Shown: positions 43,955 to 53,491, counted from the first letter of the stretch. The stretch: DNA of 64,000 nt from an uncultured Flavobacteriaceae bacterium (GCA_947494825.1 CANLWN010000001.1:124001-188000), one strand, 5' to 3'. Notes: generated by a model not told the origin, from the sequence alone. A program made the numbers and translations.

Positions 43955-44428
43955 TTATTTGTTATCTGCTATCGTAACCCTTAGGCTATCCTTGCCCTTT
44001 GGTGTAGAAGCTGTAAATCTTGGCGGCTTGGGTACCTGGAATAGGCGTTTGGAATTTTCTTCCGTCAGCACCATGGCCTTACCGCATATCCCAAAATTCA
44101 AAAGCGGTAGTCCCAAAAAACGTATCCCAAAATCAAAATTTACAGGGAACTGCATCTTCATGGACGGGAGTTCCTTAATGGCAAATGACATGCACATATT
44201 TACATTATCCAATCCCATATCCACATTAACATTATCCAGTCCCATGTCCACATTAACATTGTCCAGCCCCATATCGACCGTGGAGTTCATCTCCATGTCC
44301 ATTTTTATGTCGTCTAATCCCATATCTACCGTAATTGGCGCCATGGACAAGAAGCTGTTGGTGGTCATGTTGGCATCCACATCAAGCTCAAACGGCTGCG
44401 GTATTTCTATGTTTACATCCTTACCCAT
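43955..44428 (-). CDS. Nonapeptide-repeat protein, first gene of the nine-gene operon
   Basis: The 157-aa protein has no signal peptide and no recognised family. Residues about 30-75 hold repeats of the type VDMGLDNVN (three near-identical, with degenerate VDMGLDDIK and MEMNSTVDMGLDNVN before them), which alternate hydrophobic and acidic positions and suggest a regular beta structure. Residues 85-120 are hydrophobic (FPVNFDFGIRFLGLPLLNFGICGKAM). The tail is basic and Pro-rich. It leads the operon, and 550 bp of non-coding DNA lie upstream. Confidence 0.65.
   Translation of the reverse strand: MGKDVNIEIPQPFELDVDANMTTNSFLSMAPITVDMGLDDIKMDMEMNSTVDMGLDNVNVDMGLDNVNVDMGLDNVNMCMSFAIKELPSMKMQFPVNFDFGIRFLGLPLLNFGICGKAMVLTEENSKRLFQVPKPPRFTASTPKGKDSLRVTIADNK
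44204..44284. repeat. Three 27-bp tandem repeats
   Basis: Units at 44204-44230, 44231-44257 and 44258-44284 differ at only a few positions. They encode the VDMGLDNVN nonapeptides. The high DNA identity suggests recent expansion by slippage. Confidence 0.85.
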
Positions 44429-45012
44429 AATTGTTTTATTAATTGATAATCAATAGTTTATTTTAGCAATGTTGTCCTTGTAGTGTTGAAAATGGGGAAT
44501 GGACCCCAAGCATGAAAAAGTTATTCATAGAGGAAGGTTCTCTTATAAAATCCTTTGGAGTTTTCCATAACAAATAAGTGATCAAAGCACATCTGATATC
44601 AAGTCAACTTCTCCATGTAAAAACACTTTGCTGTACTAAGGGGGAAAGCAAGGGGGCAACGTACTACGCAATTTTATCTGTACTTAAAACCAAGAAATAA
44701 TCAAGATTTCTTGGATTCAAATACGCACTGCCAGAAGGTTTCTGACATAAAAGCTCTGGTTTCCCTTAAATTTAGGGAATTTTCGGGTTAAAATAAAGCA
44801 TCCCTTGAATTTTAACTTTTTTAATGTGCCAATGGAAGTAAATTGTGTATAAATGGTTTTTGAAGTACTAGAATCAATGGGTTTGGGCCAGAAAATAATT
44901 AAACTGGACAGGAGGCTATAAATTATGTAACTTTAATTGATACATACTTGGCACGGCGTGCAGGGCCATTTGATTAATATTGGACGTCGGTTATTTTCAG
45001 TTCTTAACTCCT
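44429..45012. other. AT-rich spacer between the nine-gene operon and the TPR hybrid regulator
   Basis: This is a divergent promoter region of about 580 bp. It is strikingly AT-rich with T/A runs (for example around 44760-44960) and must hold the promoters of both the nine-gene operon (minus) and the regulator (plus). I could not place a convincing -33/-7 pair and see no gene or strong hairpin. Confidence 0.4.
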
Positions 45013-47964
45013 ATGAAACACGCTTTCCTTTTCCTAGCATCCTGGGTCTGCTTTTTCGCAACGGCCCAAAACAGATATAACGTCGATTCCTTGAATCGAG
45101 TTTTGCGTACCACCCCCAATGATACTGTGAAGATAACGACCTTGCAATGGATCTTTGACAATTATATGTACACCAAGCCGGATTCGGCTAAATGGGCCTA
45201 TCAGAAAATGTTTTCTATTTCGGAGAAGACCAACTTTGACCACGGGTACTACGAGGCCTATTTATACAAGGCGGTTTATTATTGGACCTCTTCCAAATTC
45301 GATAGCGTAATCGCATCGATGAACGGTGCGCTAAAACACGCGCTCCTACTGGAAGACGATGGTAAAATAAGCAATTGTTATGTACGTCTGGCCATGGCCC
45401 AGTCCAGTTTGGGCAATCAGGTAGCTTCTCGGGATCTTACCTTTAAGGCCCTGGAGATTGCCGAAAAGAACAATGATTGGGAGGGACTGTACTTTTGCTA
45501 TCATAGGTTGGGCAACCTTTACCAGTTGGAAAGTAACTTTGATCAGGCCTTGATCTACCATCTTAAAGTGGATTCCATTTTTCAAAACCGTGCGCGAAAA
45601 GAACCGGCCCTGGCCGGTTCCCTACACGAGATCGGTTCCATTTTCATGGAGTTCAAGGACTATGAGAAGGCCGAGCAGTACTACATGAAGAGCAAGGAAG
45701 TGTACAGGGAAATGTCCCGAAAGGAGGGCGAGGTATTGATCGATGTAAAAATGGCGGGACTAAAAATAAGCCAGGAGGAGTATGAACAGGCAACCGAAAT
45801 ACTAGTTCCTGCCTTTGATTACTACGAGGCGGTAGGAAACAAAATGGAAATGTCCACGCTGGCCGGAATGCTTGCAGAGGCCCAATTGAAACTGAATGAT
45901 CTGGACCGGGCGGAAGGCTACTATTCCCAGGGGGCGGCTCTGGCCTTGGAAGCAGCAAATAAGTTCCTGGAAGCCCAGTCCTATATGGGCCTGGCGGAGG
46001 TGGCGAAGGGCAGGAAGAATTTTAGGTCCACCATCGATTACCTTTCAAGGGCATTGGTACTTTATGAAGAAATGGGGGTTTCCTATAACAAAGCACCTAT
46101 ACTGGAAAGTTTGGCCGAGGCCCATAGTGGTCTCAACAACGATAGGGAGGCCTTGCGGTTTTTTAGACAGTATCAAGGGTTGACCGACAGCTTGCGAGAG
46201 GTAGAAAACGTACGCAACGTCCAGGAAATAGAGACCAAATACCAAACGGAAAAAAAACAGCAGGAAATAGAACTGCTCACGGCCCAGAATGAATTGGCCG
46301 AACAGGAAAAGAGCAATCAGCGCAACTTGTTCTTTGCAGGAGGTTCCGTATTGACACTTTCGCTCATAGGTCTCTTTTTTCTGTATAGAAACAAACAGCG
46401 GACCAACACCAAGCTCCGAGAGCTCGATGAGATGAAGTCGAGTTTCTTTGCCAACATTTCCCATGAGTTTAGGACCCCACTTACTTTAATATCCAGTCCG
46501 ATCCAGGAAAAATTGGAAAATGAAAAGCTGACGGTCGAGGACCGCGAGACCTTTGGGATGATCCAACGGAACAATGACCGCTTACTGAATTTGGTGGACC
46601 AGTTGTTGGATCTTTCCAAGATCGATACCGGAAATATGCGGTTGAAGGTGCAGAAAGGCGATCTGTTCAATTTATTGGGCGCACTTTCCGAATCCTTTCA
46701 ATACATCGGCAAACAAAAGAACATTACCTACAGCATACAACTACAAAAGGGGGGCATATCCAGTTGGTACGATCGGGATATGATGGAAAAAATTGTACTT
46801 AACCTTTTGTCCAATGCCTTTAAACATACAGGAGAAGGCGGTTCGGTTGTTTTTGAAGGCAAGCATAAAGAAGGGGAAAATTTGGTGTTGACGGTCAGGA
46901 ACAGCGCACCTTCCCTTAGCCAAGAGGAGTTGATCAACGTTTTTGATCGTTTTTATCAAGCGAGTCCGCAATCGGAGGGCAGCGGAATTGGTCTGGCACT
47001 GGTCAAGGAGTTGGTAAGTCTTCACAAAGGTCATATACGGGCTTGGAAAGAGGCAGAAGAAGTAACCTTTGAAGTGAGCTTACCAGTTGATGAAGGTCGT
47101 TTTAGCAAGGAAGAACGGTTAATGGATCCTATAACGGGCCAGACCAAACGGCAGATTCCTATTGCGGATTCCCCAGTCCATAACGAAGATCCGGTTCCCC
47201 AAGAGGACCATCCCATCCTTCTTGTCGTGGAGGATCATGCCGAGGTTCGGGAGCTTTTGCGAAAGACTTTCACGAAGGACTACAATGTCATAACCGCATC
47301 ACAAGGTGAGGAAGGCTTGGAAAAAGCCCTGGAATACATACCAGATCTGATCATTTCGGATATCATGATGCCCGTTAAGGACGGTATCGCGCTTAGCAAA
47401 GAACTGAAGTCCGATGAGCGTACCAGTCACATTCCCGTCATTCTTTTGACAGCCAAAGCGGGCGAGGAGAATGAATTAAAGGGCATAGAGACCGGAGCGG
47501 ACGATTATATGGTAAAACCGTTTAAGCGTAACCTCCTTCGATCCAAGGTGGAAAAACTCATCGCGCTACGGAAACAACTTCAGAACAGGTATAGCCAGGA
47601 GGTGGTACTCAAACCCAAAGATATTGCCATTACTTCGATAGACGAACGCTTTTTGGAAAGGGTACAGCAGGTACTGGACCAAAACTTGGTGGAATCTGCT
47701 TTCACTGTTGAGGAATTTAGCCGAGCCGTAGGCATGAGCCGGATGCAACTGCATAGGAAGCTTAAGGCGCTCACGGGACTTTCCGCCACGGAGTTTATCC
47801 GCTCCCAACGTTTAAAATTGGCCGCACAATTGTTGCAGCAATCAGACAGCAATGTCTCCCAAGTAGGGTACGCGGTCGGTTTTAACGACCATTCCTATTT
47901 TACCAAATGCTTCCGCGAACTGTACCATATGACCCCTTCCGAGTACGCCAAAAAGGACAGCTGA
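45013..47964 (+). CDS. TPR hybrid two-component regulator (histidine kinase, receiver and AraC DNA-binding domain in one protein)
   Basis: Starting at ATG 45013 gives 983 aa with signal peptide MKHAFLFLASWVCFFATAQ; an ATG at 44980 adds 11 residues. Order: about ten TPR-like helices in the periplasm, a membrane helix (NLFFAGGSVLTLSLIGLFFLY), HisKA with phospho-acceptor His in FFANISHEFRTPLTLI, HATPase_c (NLLSNAFKHT; GSGIGLALVKELVSLH), a receiver domain (LLVVEDHAEV, acceptor Asp in DLIISDIMMPVKDG, KAGEENELKGIETGADDYMVKPF) and an AraC HTH (EFSRAVGMSRMQLHRKLKAL; SQVGYAVGFNDHSYFTKCFRELY). It senses an envelope signal and controls transcription directly. It is divergent from the nine-gene operon and upstream of the OmpA/peptidase genes; either may be its target. 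Confidence 0.9.
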   Translation: MKHAFLFLASWVCFFATAQNRYNVDSLNRVLRTTPNDTVKITTLQWIFDNYMYTKPDSAKWAYQKMFSISEKTNFDHGYYEAYLYKAVYYWTSSKFDSVIASMNGALKHALLLEDDGKISNCYVRLAMAQSSLGNQVASRDLTFKALEIAEKNNDWEGLYFCYHRLGNLYQLESNFDQALIYHLKVDSIFQNRARKEPALAGSLHEIGSIFMEFKDYEKAEQYYMKSKEVYREMSRKEGEVLIDVKMAGLKISQEEYEQATEILVPAFDYYEAVGNKMEMSTLAGMLAEAQLKLNDLDRAEGYYSQGAALALEAANKFLEAQSYMGLAEVAKGRKNFRSTIDYLSRALVLYEEMGVSYNKAPILESLAEAHSGLNNDREALRFFRQYQGLTDSLREVENVRNVQEIETKYQTEKKQQEIELLTAQNELAEQEKSNQRNLFFAGGSVLTLSLIGLFFLYRNKQRTNTKLRELDEMKSSFFANISHEFRTPLTLISSPIQEKLENEKLTVEDRETFGMIQRNNDRLLNLVDQLLDLSKIDTGNMRLKVQKGDLFNLLGALSESFQYIGKQKNITYSIQLQKGGISSWYDRDMMEKIVLNLLSNAFKHTGEGGSVVFEGKHKEGENLVLTVRNSAPSLSQEELINVFDRFYQASPQSEGSGIGLALVKELVSLHKGHIRAWKEAEEVTFEVSLPVDEGRFSKEERLMDPITGQTKRQIPIADSPVHNEDPVPQEDHPILLVVEDHAEVRELLRKTFTKDYNVITASQGEEGLEKALEYIPDLIISDIMMPVKDGIALSKELKSDERTSHIPVILLTAKAGEENELKGIETGADDYMVKPFKRNLLRSKVEKLIALRKQLQNRYSQEVVLKPKDIAITSIDERFLERVQQVLDQNLVESAFTVEEFSRAVGMSRMQLHRKLKALTGLSATEFIRSQRLKLAAQLLQQSDSNVSQVGYAVGFNDHSYFTKCFRELYHMTPSEYAKKDS

Positions 47965-48098
47965 ACCCTAACAACCCCATTATTTGCTGGTAACCCCAGC
48001 CATGTTACAATGCTTATAGCTATTGTTACATAGCTCATAGACTGCTCATTTTTCTCTGCGTATTTTCGAAAAACAATCCCCCACTCTTAGTATCACCG

Positions 48099-48260
48099 AT
48101 GTCTAAAAAAAACAAAGGACCTGTATATGAAGGATCGTTGAAACCTATGCCCAAGTTTCAAATTTACCTGAATGTCAACCATTTGAAAATAGGAAAATAT
48201 ACGCTAAAGGTGATCTACAAGAACAAGGTCATAAAAAAAACCACATTTGATAAAAAGTAG
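48099..48260 (+). CDS. 53-aa basic protein
   Basis: ATG 48099 to TAG 48260. The sequence has normal composition with a beta-like C-terminal part (FQIYLNVNHLKIGKYTLKVIYKNKVIKKTTFDK) and is strongly basic, with no signal peptide. It lies between the hybrid regulator and the OmpA-family gene, same strand, 59 nt from the latter. The YEGSLKPMP and alternating hydrophobic pattern argue for a real gene; function unknown. Confidence 0.5.
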   Translation: MSKKNKGPVYEGSLKPMPKFQIYLNVNHLKIGKYTLKVIYKNKVIKKTTFDKK

Positions 48261-48319
48261 TACAACAGATTGAGTAATAGCACTAAAGTAGAGCATAGAA
48301 CCTTAAAAAATAGCCCATT

Positions 48320-49618
48320 ATGAAAACGTTTAGAATCCTAGTATTGATTTTGGCACTCTGTTTCGCAGGTAGCGTGCAGGCCCAGTTTTTCAAAAAACTG
48401 AAGAAACGGGTCGAACAGGCCGCCGAGGAGACCGTTTACCGAAAGTCCGAGGAAAAAGCAGCGGAAAAAACAGAGCGGGCCATGGACAGTATCCTGGCAG
48501 CCAAAAAGAAGAAGAATAAGAAACTTAAAAAGGATAAGAAAAATGGAAGCGGCGATCAAAACACTTCGGATGGTGTGGAAGACGGGGCCGAGGGATACGA
48601 AGGGGATACCGCGAGCGGAACCGATCTAGCGGTTTTTAGAAAGTTCGATTTTGTTCCGGGCGAGGAGATTATCCTGTACGATGATTTTTCGGCCGATGCC
48701 ACAGGCGATTTTCCCAGTAATTGGGATAGCAATGGGGGCGGGGAAATCGTGGAAGTCGATGGAAACAAATGGCTACGGCTGCAGAGTGGAGCGACGGTAC
48801 TCCCCATTTGGGATGGTCCTTTGCCCAAGGAGTTCACGGCAGAGTTTGATGTATTGCTCCCGGGATACCCAGCCTATGATGGCGGTCCCGTATCGCGTCT
48901 TTGGGTGTGGATAGATCAAAGTACGGGATATGATTTAGATAACGAAAATAGAGCCGAGGTAGCGCTGACTTTCTGGACTGCCCTTGAAAATTCGGTCTAT
49001 ATAAACAATAGGGTCGATAGAAAACACGTCATACGCAATTCTTTAAAGTATAGGTATCACGAAGAGTTTTACGACAAGGCACACATATCCGTTGCGGTCA
49101 ACAATAGAAGGTTTCGAATGTGGATCAATGCCCTGAAGGTGGTAGACGTACCCCGTTTAGTGCCCGAGGTGACCATGGCCAATTTCAAAATGAAAATGAA
49201 GGACTACAAGGAGGATTTTTTGATTTCCAATTTTAAACTGGCTGCGGGCGGGCAGGACCTCAGGGCGCAATTGATGAACGAGGGGAAATTCTCCACGACC
49301 GGCATTTTGTTCGACTCGGGCTCCGCTACTATCAAGGCCGAATCCTATGGCGTGCTAAAAAGCATCGCAACAGTCCTGTTGGACGGATCGCTCTCGGTCT
49401 TTATCCTGGGGCATACGGATGCCGATGGAAATGAGGACACCAATTTATCCCTGTCCGGACAGCGTGCTGAGGCGGTAAAGAATATCCTGATCTCGGAATT
49501 TGGTGTAGACGCCTCACGGCTTCTGTCCGAGGGTCGGGGCGAATCGGAACCCGTGGCGGACAATAGCACGCCAGAGGGCAAAGCCAAAAACCGAAGGGTC
49601 GAATTCATCAAACTATAG
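48320..49618 (+). CDS. OmpA-family protein with N-terminal Lys-rich segment and central glucanase-like domain
   Basis: The 432-aa protein has a signal peptide (ILVLILALCFAGSVQAQ), then a charged Lys/Glu coiled segment (KKLKKRVEQAAEETVYRKSEEKAAEKTERAMDSILAAKKKKNKK) and an acidic linker. A ~190-aa beta-sandwich follows (ILYDDFSADATGDFPSNWDSNGGGEIVEVDGNKWLRL...PKEFTAEFDVLLP), resembling LamG/concanavalin-type folds. It ends in an OmpA peptidoglycan-binding domain (GILFDSGSATIK; GHTDADGNEDTNLSLSGQRAEAV; GRGESEPVADNSTPEGKAKNRRVEF). It should tether to peptidoglycan from the outer membrane or periplasm. It leads the group of three secreted-protein genes. Confidence 0.85.
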   Translation: MKTFRILVLILALCFAGSVQAQFFKKLKKRVEQAAEETVYRKSEEKAAEKTERAMDSILAAKKKKNKKLKKDKKNGSGDQNTSDGVEDGAEGYEGDTASGTDLAVFRKFDFVPGEEIILYDDFSADATGDFPSNWDSNGGGEIVEVDGNKWLRLQSGATVLPIWDGPLPKEFTAEFDVLLPGYPAYDGGPVSRLWVWIDQSTGYDLDNENRAEVALTFWTALENSVYINNRVDRKHVIRNSLKYRYHEEFYDKAHISVAVNNRRFRMWINALKVVDVPRLVPEVTMANFKMKMKDYKEDFLISNFKLAAGGQDLRAQLMNEGKFSTTGILFDSGSATIKAESYGVLKSIATVLLDGSLSVFILGHTDADGNEDTNLSLSGQRAEAVKNILISEFGVDASRLLSEGRGESEPVADNSTPEGKAKNRRVEFIKL

Positions 49619-49659
49619 TTCCCACTAAACATAAAGTATAACCAAGAAATTCAAAAGTC

Positions 49660-50394
49660 ATGAAAACATCACTAAAAAATAGCTCTATACTTAGCAACGA
49701 GCTCTCCAAACTTTTAAGGGATTTAAGTCTGTTACTGCTATTCACCTTCTTTATGAGCGCTACCTATGGGCAGCAAAGAGCCATAAATACCAAGGTATCG
49801 ACCAAGAAAGTGGTAAAAACCCCCAAGGCCAACCTTGCCAAGGTGCCACTGTTCCAAGTAACCAATAAGGATGTAGTGCGTAAGGTAAACTACAGTTCCA
49901 AGTCGGTCGTACCCAGAAACCTCCCAAAGAACACCAAGACCACGATCCTGCCTTCGGTAGTGTCCTCTTCCAAAAGCAAGCTGAACCTACAGCTTACCCC
50001 TCGAAAGGTATACTCCTCCAAGGGATATCTTACCACCAACGGCCATTTTAATGCCAAGGACAATGAAATATGGCTCGACCTTCAGGCCTCGGATAATCTT
50101 CGGGCGGCCTTTAGCGCCAAATCCGGAAAGAGCTATCTGGTGCATTTGGAACTCAATAATGCCCACAACGATTTCATCCAAGGAGCGTCTAAGTGTGACA
50201 ATCCCAAACTGATCATTCAGCTCAGCGGAGTTCAGAATGCCTTTGATATCACTACCGGTGTAAATAAGTTGGAGTTCATAGTACAGGCCAGGTCCTCAGG
50301 TTTTATGGGCATTCCGATACGTGCCGGATCTTGCTCCAGAACGTCCATCAAACCCAAGTTACGGTTTAAGAAAATAACAATCACTGAACTATAA
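49660..50394 (+). CDS. Secreted protein of unknown function
   Basis: The 244-aa product has a delayed signal peptide (LLRDLSLLLLFTFFMSATYGQQ, cleavage about residue 38). A basic, low-complexity stretch of repeated KV/KTP/SSKS residues follows to about residue 115, then a ~125-aa beta-rich domain (LTPRKVYSSKGYLTTNGHFNAKDNEIWLDL; KSYLVHLELNNAHNDFIQGASKCDNPKLIIQLSG; NKLEFIVQARSSGFMGIPIRAGSCSRTSI). It is 41 nt after the OmpA-family gene and 35 nt before the metallopeptidase gene, so probably co-transcribed. Confidence 0.65.
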   Translation: MKTSLKNSSILSNELSKLLRDLSLLLLFTFFMSATYGQQRAINTKVSTKKVVKTPKANLAKVPLFQVTNKDVVRKVNYSSKSVVPRNLPKNTKTTILPSVVSSSKSKLNLQLTPRKVYSSKGYLTTNGHFNAKDNEIWLDLQASDNLRAAFSAKSGKSYLVHLELNNAHNDFIQGASKCDNPKLIIQLSGVQNAFDITTGVNKLEFIVQARSSGFMGIPIRAGSCSRTSIKPKLRFKKITITEL

Positions 50395-50429
50395 TAGTTG
50401 ACTAAAATTAATACATAAAGAAAGTCAAA

Positions 50430-52865
50430 ATGAAAAATCCAGCACCCTCCATTTTTCACAACATCGCCCTATCGCTAGGTTTGTTGTTCCTTATGGCTTC
50501 TTTGAGTGCCCAAACGGTATCTTCCTGTTCTTCTCTGGGCCTAAGGCCGGTAACGCCCTTTGGGGATGACCTGTTGGCCATCTATTACGATGGGAACGGC
50601 GCCGGATTAGGAGGTCACGGTTGTTGGGTGCACCACCATCCCAACGGAAAGGATTACGTGATTACTCCACATAGTTGGGGAAGAACTCCCCCTACAGGCA
50701 AGAAAAGCTTTATTGATGCCGCGATGGAGGCACTGACCGATTCACGAAGAACTTATAAGGATTACGGCAGTTTGAACAACGGACTGTATTATATCCTTGA
50801 TGATGTGAACCGCAGTTTTCCCGGGGAGGCTTTTTGGTTGATCCGTAAAAGCGATCAGTGCTGGATGCAATCTGGAGCGCCAAGCCTACGTTGGGATAAC
50901 ATGGCTGAAAAAAAACAGTTGATGGCGCATGAGATAGGGCACTGCTTCAACATGGAGAACGTACCCAATTTTACACCGGACAGCTATGATATGGATTGGT
51001 TGGACGAGAGTGTGGCCGAATACCTTTCGGCCGTGGTCTATCCACGTACCAATAGGGAACACAGCTCTGCCCAGAACTTTGACCTGGATGGCGGATCTTT
51101 CCGCCAACCTTACAACGCCTATCCGTTGATACAGGCCTATCTGCAAAGGTACAGAAGGCCAACCAATCTGGTACAACTTATGCGCGGCGTGGCGGGTACG
51201 AATACGGACGATGCACGGCGTGGGTATTTGCGCAGCAAAAGTATGGACGAGGTACTGCACCATATGTATTTTGAACATTACCAATCGCTCATGAAAGACC
51301 TGGGCGGGGGCACCATCCCCAGGGAGGAAAATGTATTTCCGGCCACGGACCTCTTCTATTTTGATCCGGATAGTACCGTTCCCTTTAAGCCCGGGGATAT
51401 TCCTACGGAACAGCTCTCCATGTATGAACTTGTTCTTCCGTCGGGATACGATGTAATTTTGGACTATGGAGCTTCAACCGGCAAACTGCCCTTTCTTTCA
51501 ATTATTTCCGAAAGCCGCAAAGTACGCGATTGGGTTGGGAAGGTGACGGTACCAGGAAAATGCGATGGCGAGACCACCTTCAAGATCCTGGCGAGCCATT
51601 TGGAAAATGCACCTTTAAGCGGTCTTGTGGTGAACTATACCTTGCAAAAGCGGGCAGATTGTTGTACTGCAGTAGCGGCCAACCCCTCCGTGGAGAAATT
51701 TAACGGGGACTTCCTGTTTGATTATTACATGGAATCGGAGATCGTGACCGTTACAGAAGAAGGAAGGCTTGTACAGCCCTTGAAATACTATGTGAATTCC
51801 ATTGATGGGTCCATGCTTTTTAGTCAGGGTTCTTTTTTGGCCAGTTTTGGCGACGATACGGGGATGGGCTTTATTTTGGATGCGGCCCTTATGTTCCCCA
51901 ACGGGCAGTTAATGGCCTATGTTCGGGAAAAGGAAACGGGTATCAAACGGGCCATTACCCTGGCACTAAATCAAACTCGAGCAGATGTCAATGGGGTACG
52001 GGCCTTTAAAACCAGGGAATTTTTGGACCAGGCTATTGGCAGCGGAATACGACCGGCCGCCTTGCCCACTGGGAGCATCTGGGCAAACAGGGCTCAGGGC
52101 CATGCCTACAGACAGCCCGATCCCCAGCGGCCTGGTACGAAAACCAAGATTTCAGGCTATATCTCCCAGCAGGGTTCCGTAGCCAGTAGCCCCTTACCCT
52201 CCTTTGGTTTTATGGTAGGGTTTATGAAAGACCAGCATGGCAGGAACAAGAATTTGGTATATTCCAAGTTCGAAAGGGAAGATGGCACCTATATTGAGGC
52301 CAATCTGTTATTGCTCGAAAGACAGTGCTTCACTTTTAGCGGGGGGAAATACAAGAAAATGACCTTGGTAGGTTATACAGGAGGATTTGAGACGATGACG
52401 GAATCGCAGACCGATGCGTTTACCGAGACCCATGAGGAATACAATGAGGACTTCCAGGAATTGATGGTACGTCTAGCGGCCTGTGGCGACAATGCCGCCT
52501 GTGCCAGGGATGTGGAAAAGGAAATGATACTGCTGCAAAGAAAGCGGGAAAAAAGCATTTATGACCTGCCCAAAAACCCATCGTATTCCGGTGCTGCAGG
52601 ATCCGACTTCAATGCGAAACAGCAGACCCTCAGGAATGATATGCTGGCCCTCGCCGACAAGATGGCCGATAAGCAATACAAGTGCACCCGCCTAAGACAG
52701 AGTCTCAGTGCCTGTTCCGCTTCCGGCGGCGCCTGCGGGCCCCTTATAAACTTTAGTGAAAGGTGCGAAGCGGAATACAAATCCATGGAAGCTACCATGA
52801 AAAAGTATGACTGTGAAATGGCCAAGCTTATGGGTTATGAGGATGCCATGGATGATTGCCCTTGA
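50430..52865 (+). CDS. Large secreted zinc metallopeptidase (HExxH, peptidase-MA-like)
   Basis: The 811-aa protein has a signal peptide (NIALSLGLLFLMASLSAQ). The zinc site is MAHEIGHCFN (residues 165-174: His167, Glu168, His171) with a downstream WLDESVAEYLS segment whose Glu193 or Glu197 should be the third ligand, as in gluzincin peptidases. Residues 200-400 are helical. The C-terminal 400 residues are beta-rich, then helical with many Cys (CTRLRQSLSACSASGGACGPLINFSERCEAEYKSM), probably disulfide-bonded. A strong intrinsic terminator follows at 52886. Substrate unknown; the OmpA-family and 244-aa partners suggest an envelope or surface complex. Confidence 0.75.
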   Translation: MKNPAPSIFHNIALSLGLLFLMASLSAQTVSSCSSLGLRPVTPFGDDLLAIYYDGNGAGLGGHGCWVHHHPNGKDYVITPHSWGRTPPTGKKSFIDAAMEALTDSRRTYKDYGSLNNGLYYILDDVNRSFPGEAFWLIRKSDQCWMQSGAPSLRWDNMAEKKQLMAHEIGHCFNMENVPNFTPDSYDMDWLDESVAEYLSAVVYPRTNREHSSAQNFDLDGGSFRQPYNAYPLIQAYLQRYRRPTNLVQLMRGVAGTNTDDARRGYLRSKSMDEVLHHMYFEHYQSLMKDLGGGTIPREENVFPATDLFYFDPDSTVPFKPGDIPTEQLSMYELVLPSGYDVILDYGASTGKLPFLSIISESRKVRDWVGKVTVPGKCDGETTFKILASHLENAPLSGLVVNYTLQKRADCCTAVAANPSVEKFNGDFLFDYYMESEIVTVTEEGRLVQPLKYYVNSIDGSMLFSQGSFLASFGDDTGMGFILDAALMFPNGQLMAYVREKETGIKRAITLALNQTRADVNGVRAFKTREFLDQAIGSGIRPAALPTGSIWANRAQGHAYRQPDPQRPGTKTKISGYISQQGSVASSPLPSFGFMVGFMKDQHGRNKNLVYSKFEREDGTYIEANLLLLERQCFTFSGGKYKKMTLVGYTGGFETMTESQTDAFTETHEEYNEDFQELMVRLAACGDNAACARDVEKEMILLQRKREKSIYDLPKNPSYSGAAGSDFNAKQQTLRNDMLALADKMADKQYKCTRLRQSLSACSASGGACGPLINFSERCEAEYKSMEATMKKYDCEMAKLMGYEDAMDDCP

Positions 52866-52885
52866 TTGCTGATACCAAAGCCCAA

Positions 52886-52915
52886 AAATCTCGCCAAGCA
52901 TATTTGGTGGGATTT
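52886..52915 (+). terminator. Intrinsic terminator after the metallopeptidase gene
   Basis: A 12-bp stem (AAATCTCGCCAA with TTGGTGGGATTT, including two G-U pairs), a 6-nt loop GCATAT, then CTTTTTTTG. It ends the OmpA/secreted/peptidase transcript. Confidence 0.8.
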
Positions 52916-53041
52916 CTTTTTTTGAGGCACTTTATTCACCATGGTTTTCCTTGATTATAGGATAAACATTATCAATGGAATATGTTGGTTATAATTCATT
53001 TGTTTGCTTACTTTTAATCTGTAACAAAAGAAACAAAGACA

Positions 53042-53266
53042 ATGGACATTTTACACGAAGTAGCAGCTTTTGAAAGCGCTAAAATGAGTCATATGTCTAC
53101 CAGTGATAGAGTAGCAGCCTCTAGAGAGGCAAAACGACTTATTTTAGCAATCAACGAAATCTATAAAAAGACCAAGGATTCCAATCTCATGGATATCATG
53201 AAACGGTTGACGGTCAAAAAGAAAAAAATAGAAAAGCGCTTAAAGGGACAGCCGGAAAGGGTATAG
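53042..53266 (+). CDS. 74-aa helical protein of unknown function
   Basis: This small soluble protein is predicted to be helical throughout (DRVAASREAKRLILAINEIYKKT; IMKRLTVKKKKIEKRLKG), with a basic C-terminal half. It follows a terminator, so it has its own promoter in the AT-rich 52930-53041 region. No known family. Length, start context and codon use support a real gene. Confidence 0.55.
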   Translation: MDILHEVAAFESAKMSHMSTSDRVAASREAKRLILAINEIYKKTKDSNLMDIMKRLTVKKKKIEKRLKGQPERV

Positions 53267-53491
53267 GAGTTGGTAATCGTTTTGAGGGGAAAGCTTAAAC
53301 AGCCCAAATAGGGGTATACGGAGCCATAATCTACGGTGCCTTTTTTAGGATCAGGGTTTGAAATAGTCGTTTATAAAGATTACACGACCGTTTATGACCC
53401 AAAAGCGGGTATTCACACAATTTTTAAGAAAAAATAGCCTCACCCATCGTACTTTTATGCTTGGCTTTCTTCATGTTTTTTTGGTGGATAT

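Noticed and set aside
36904-44428. Treating the operon as a standard carotenoid or menaquinone cluster
   Set aside because: No phytoene synthase/desaturase, no men/ubi genes, and five of the nine genes have no place in those pathways.
44980-45012. Upstream start of the TPR hybrid regulator
   Set aside because: The 11 extra residues precede a clean signal peptide; ATG 45013 is better.
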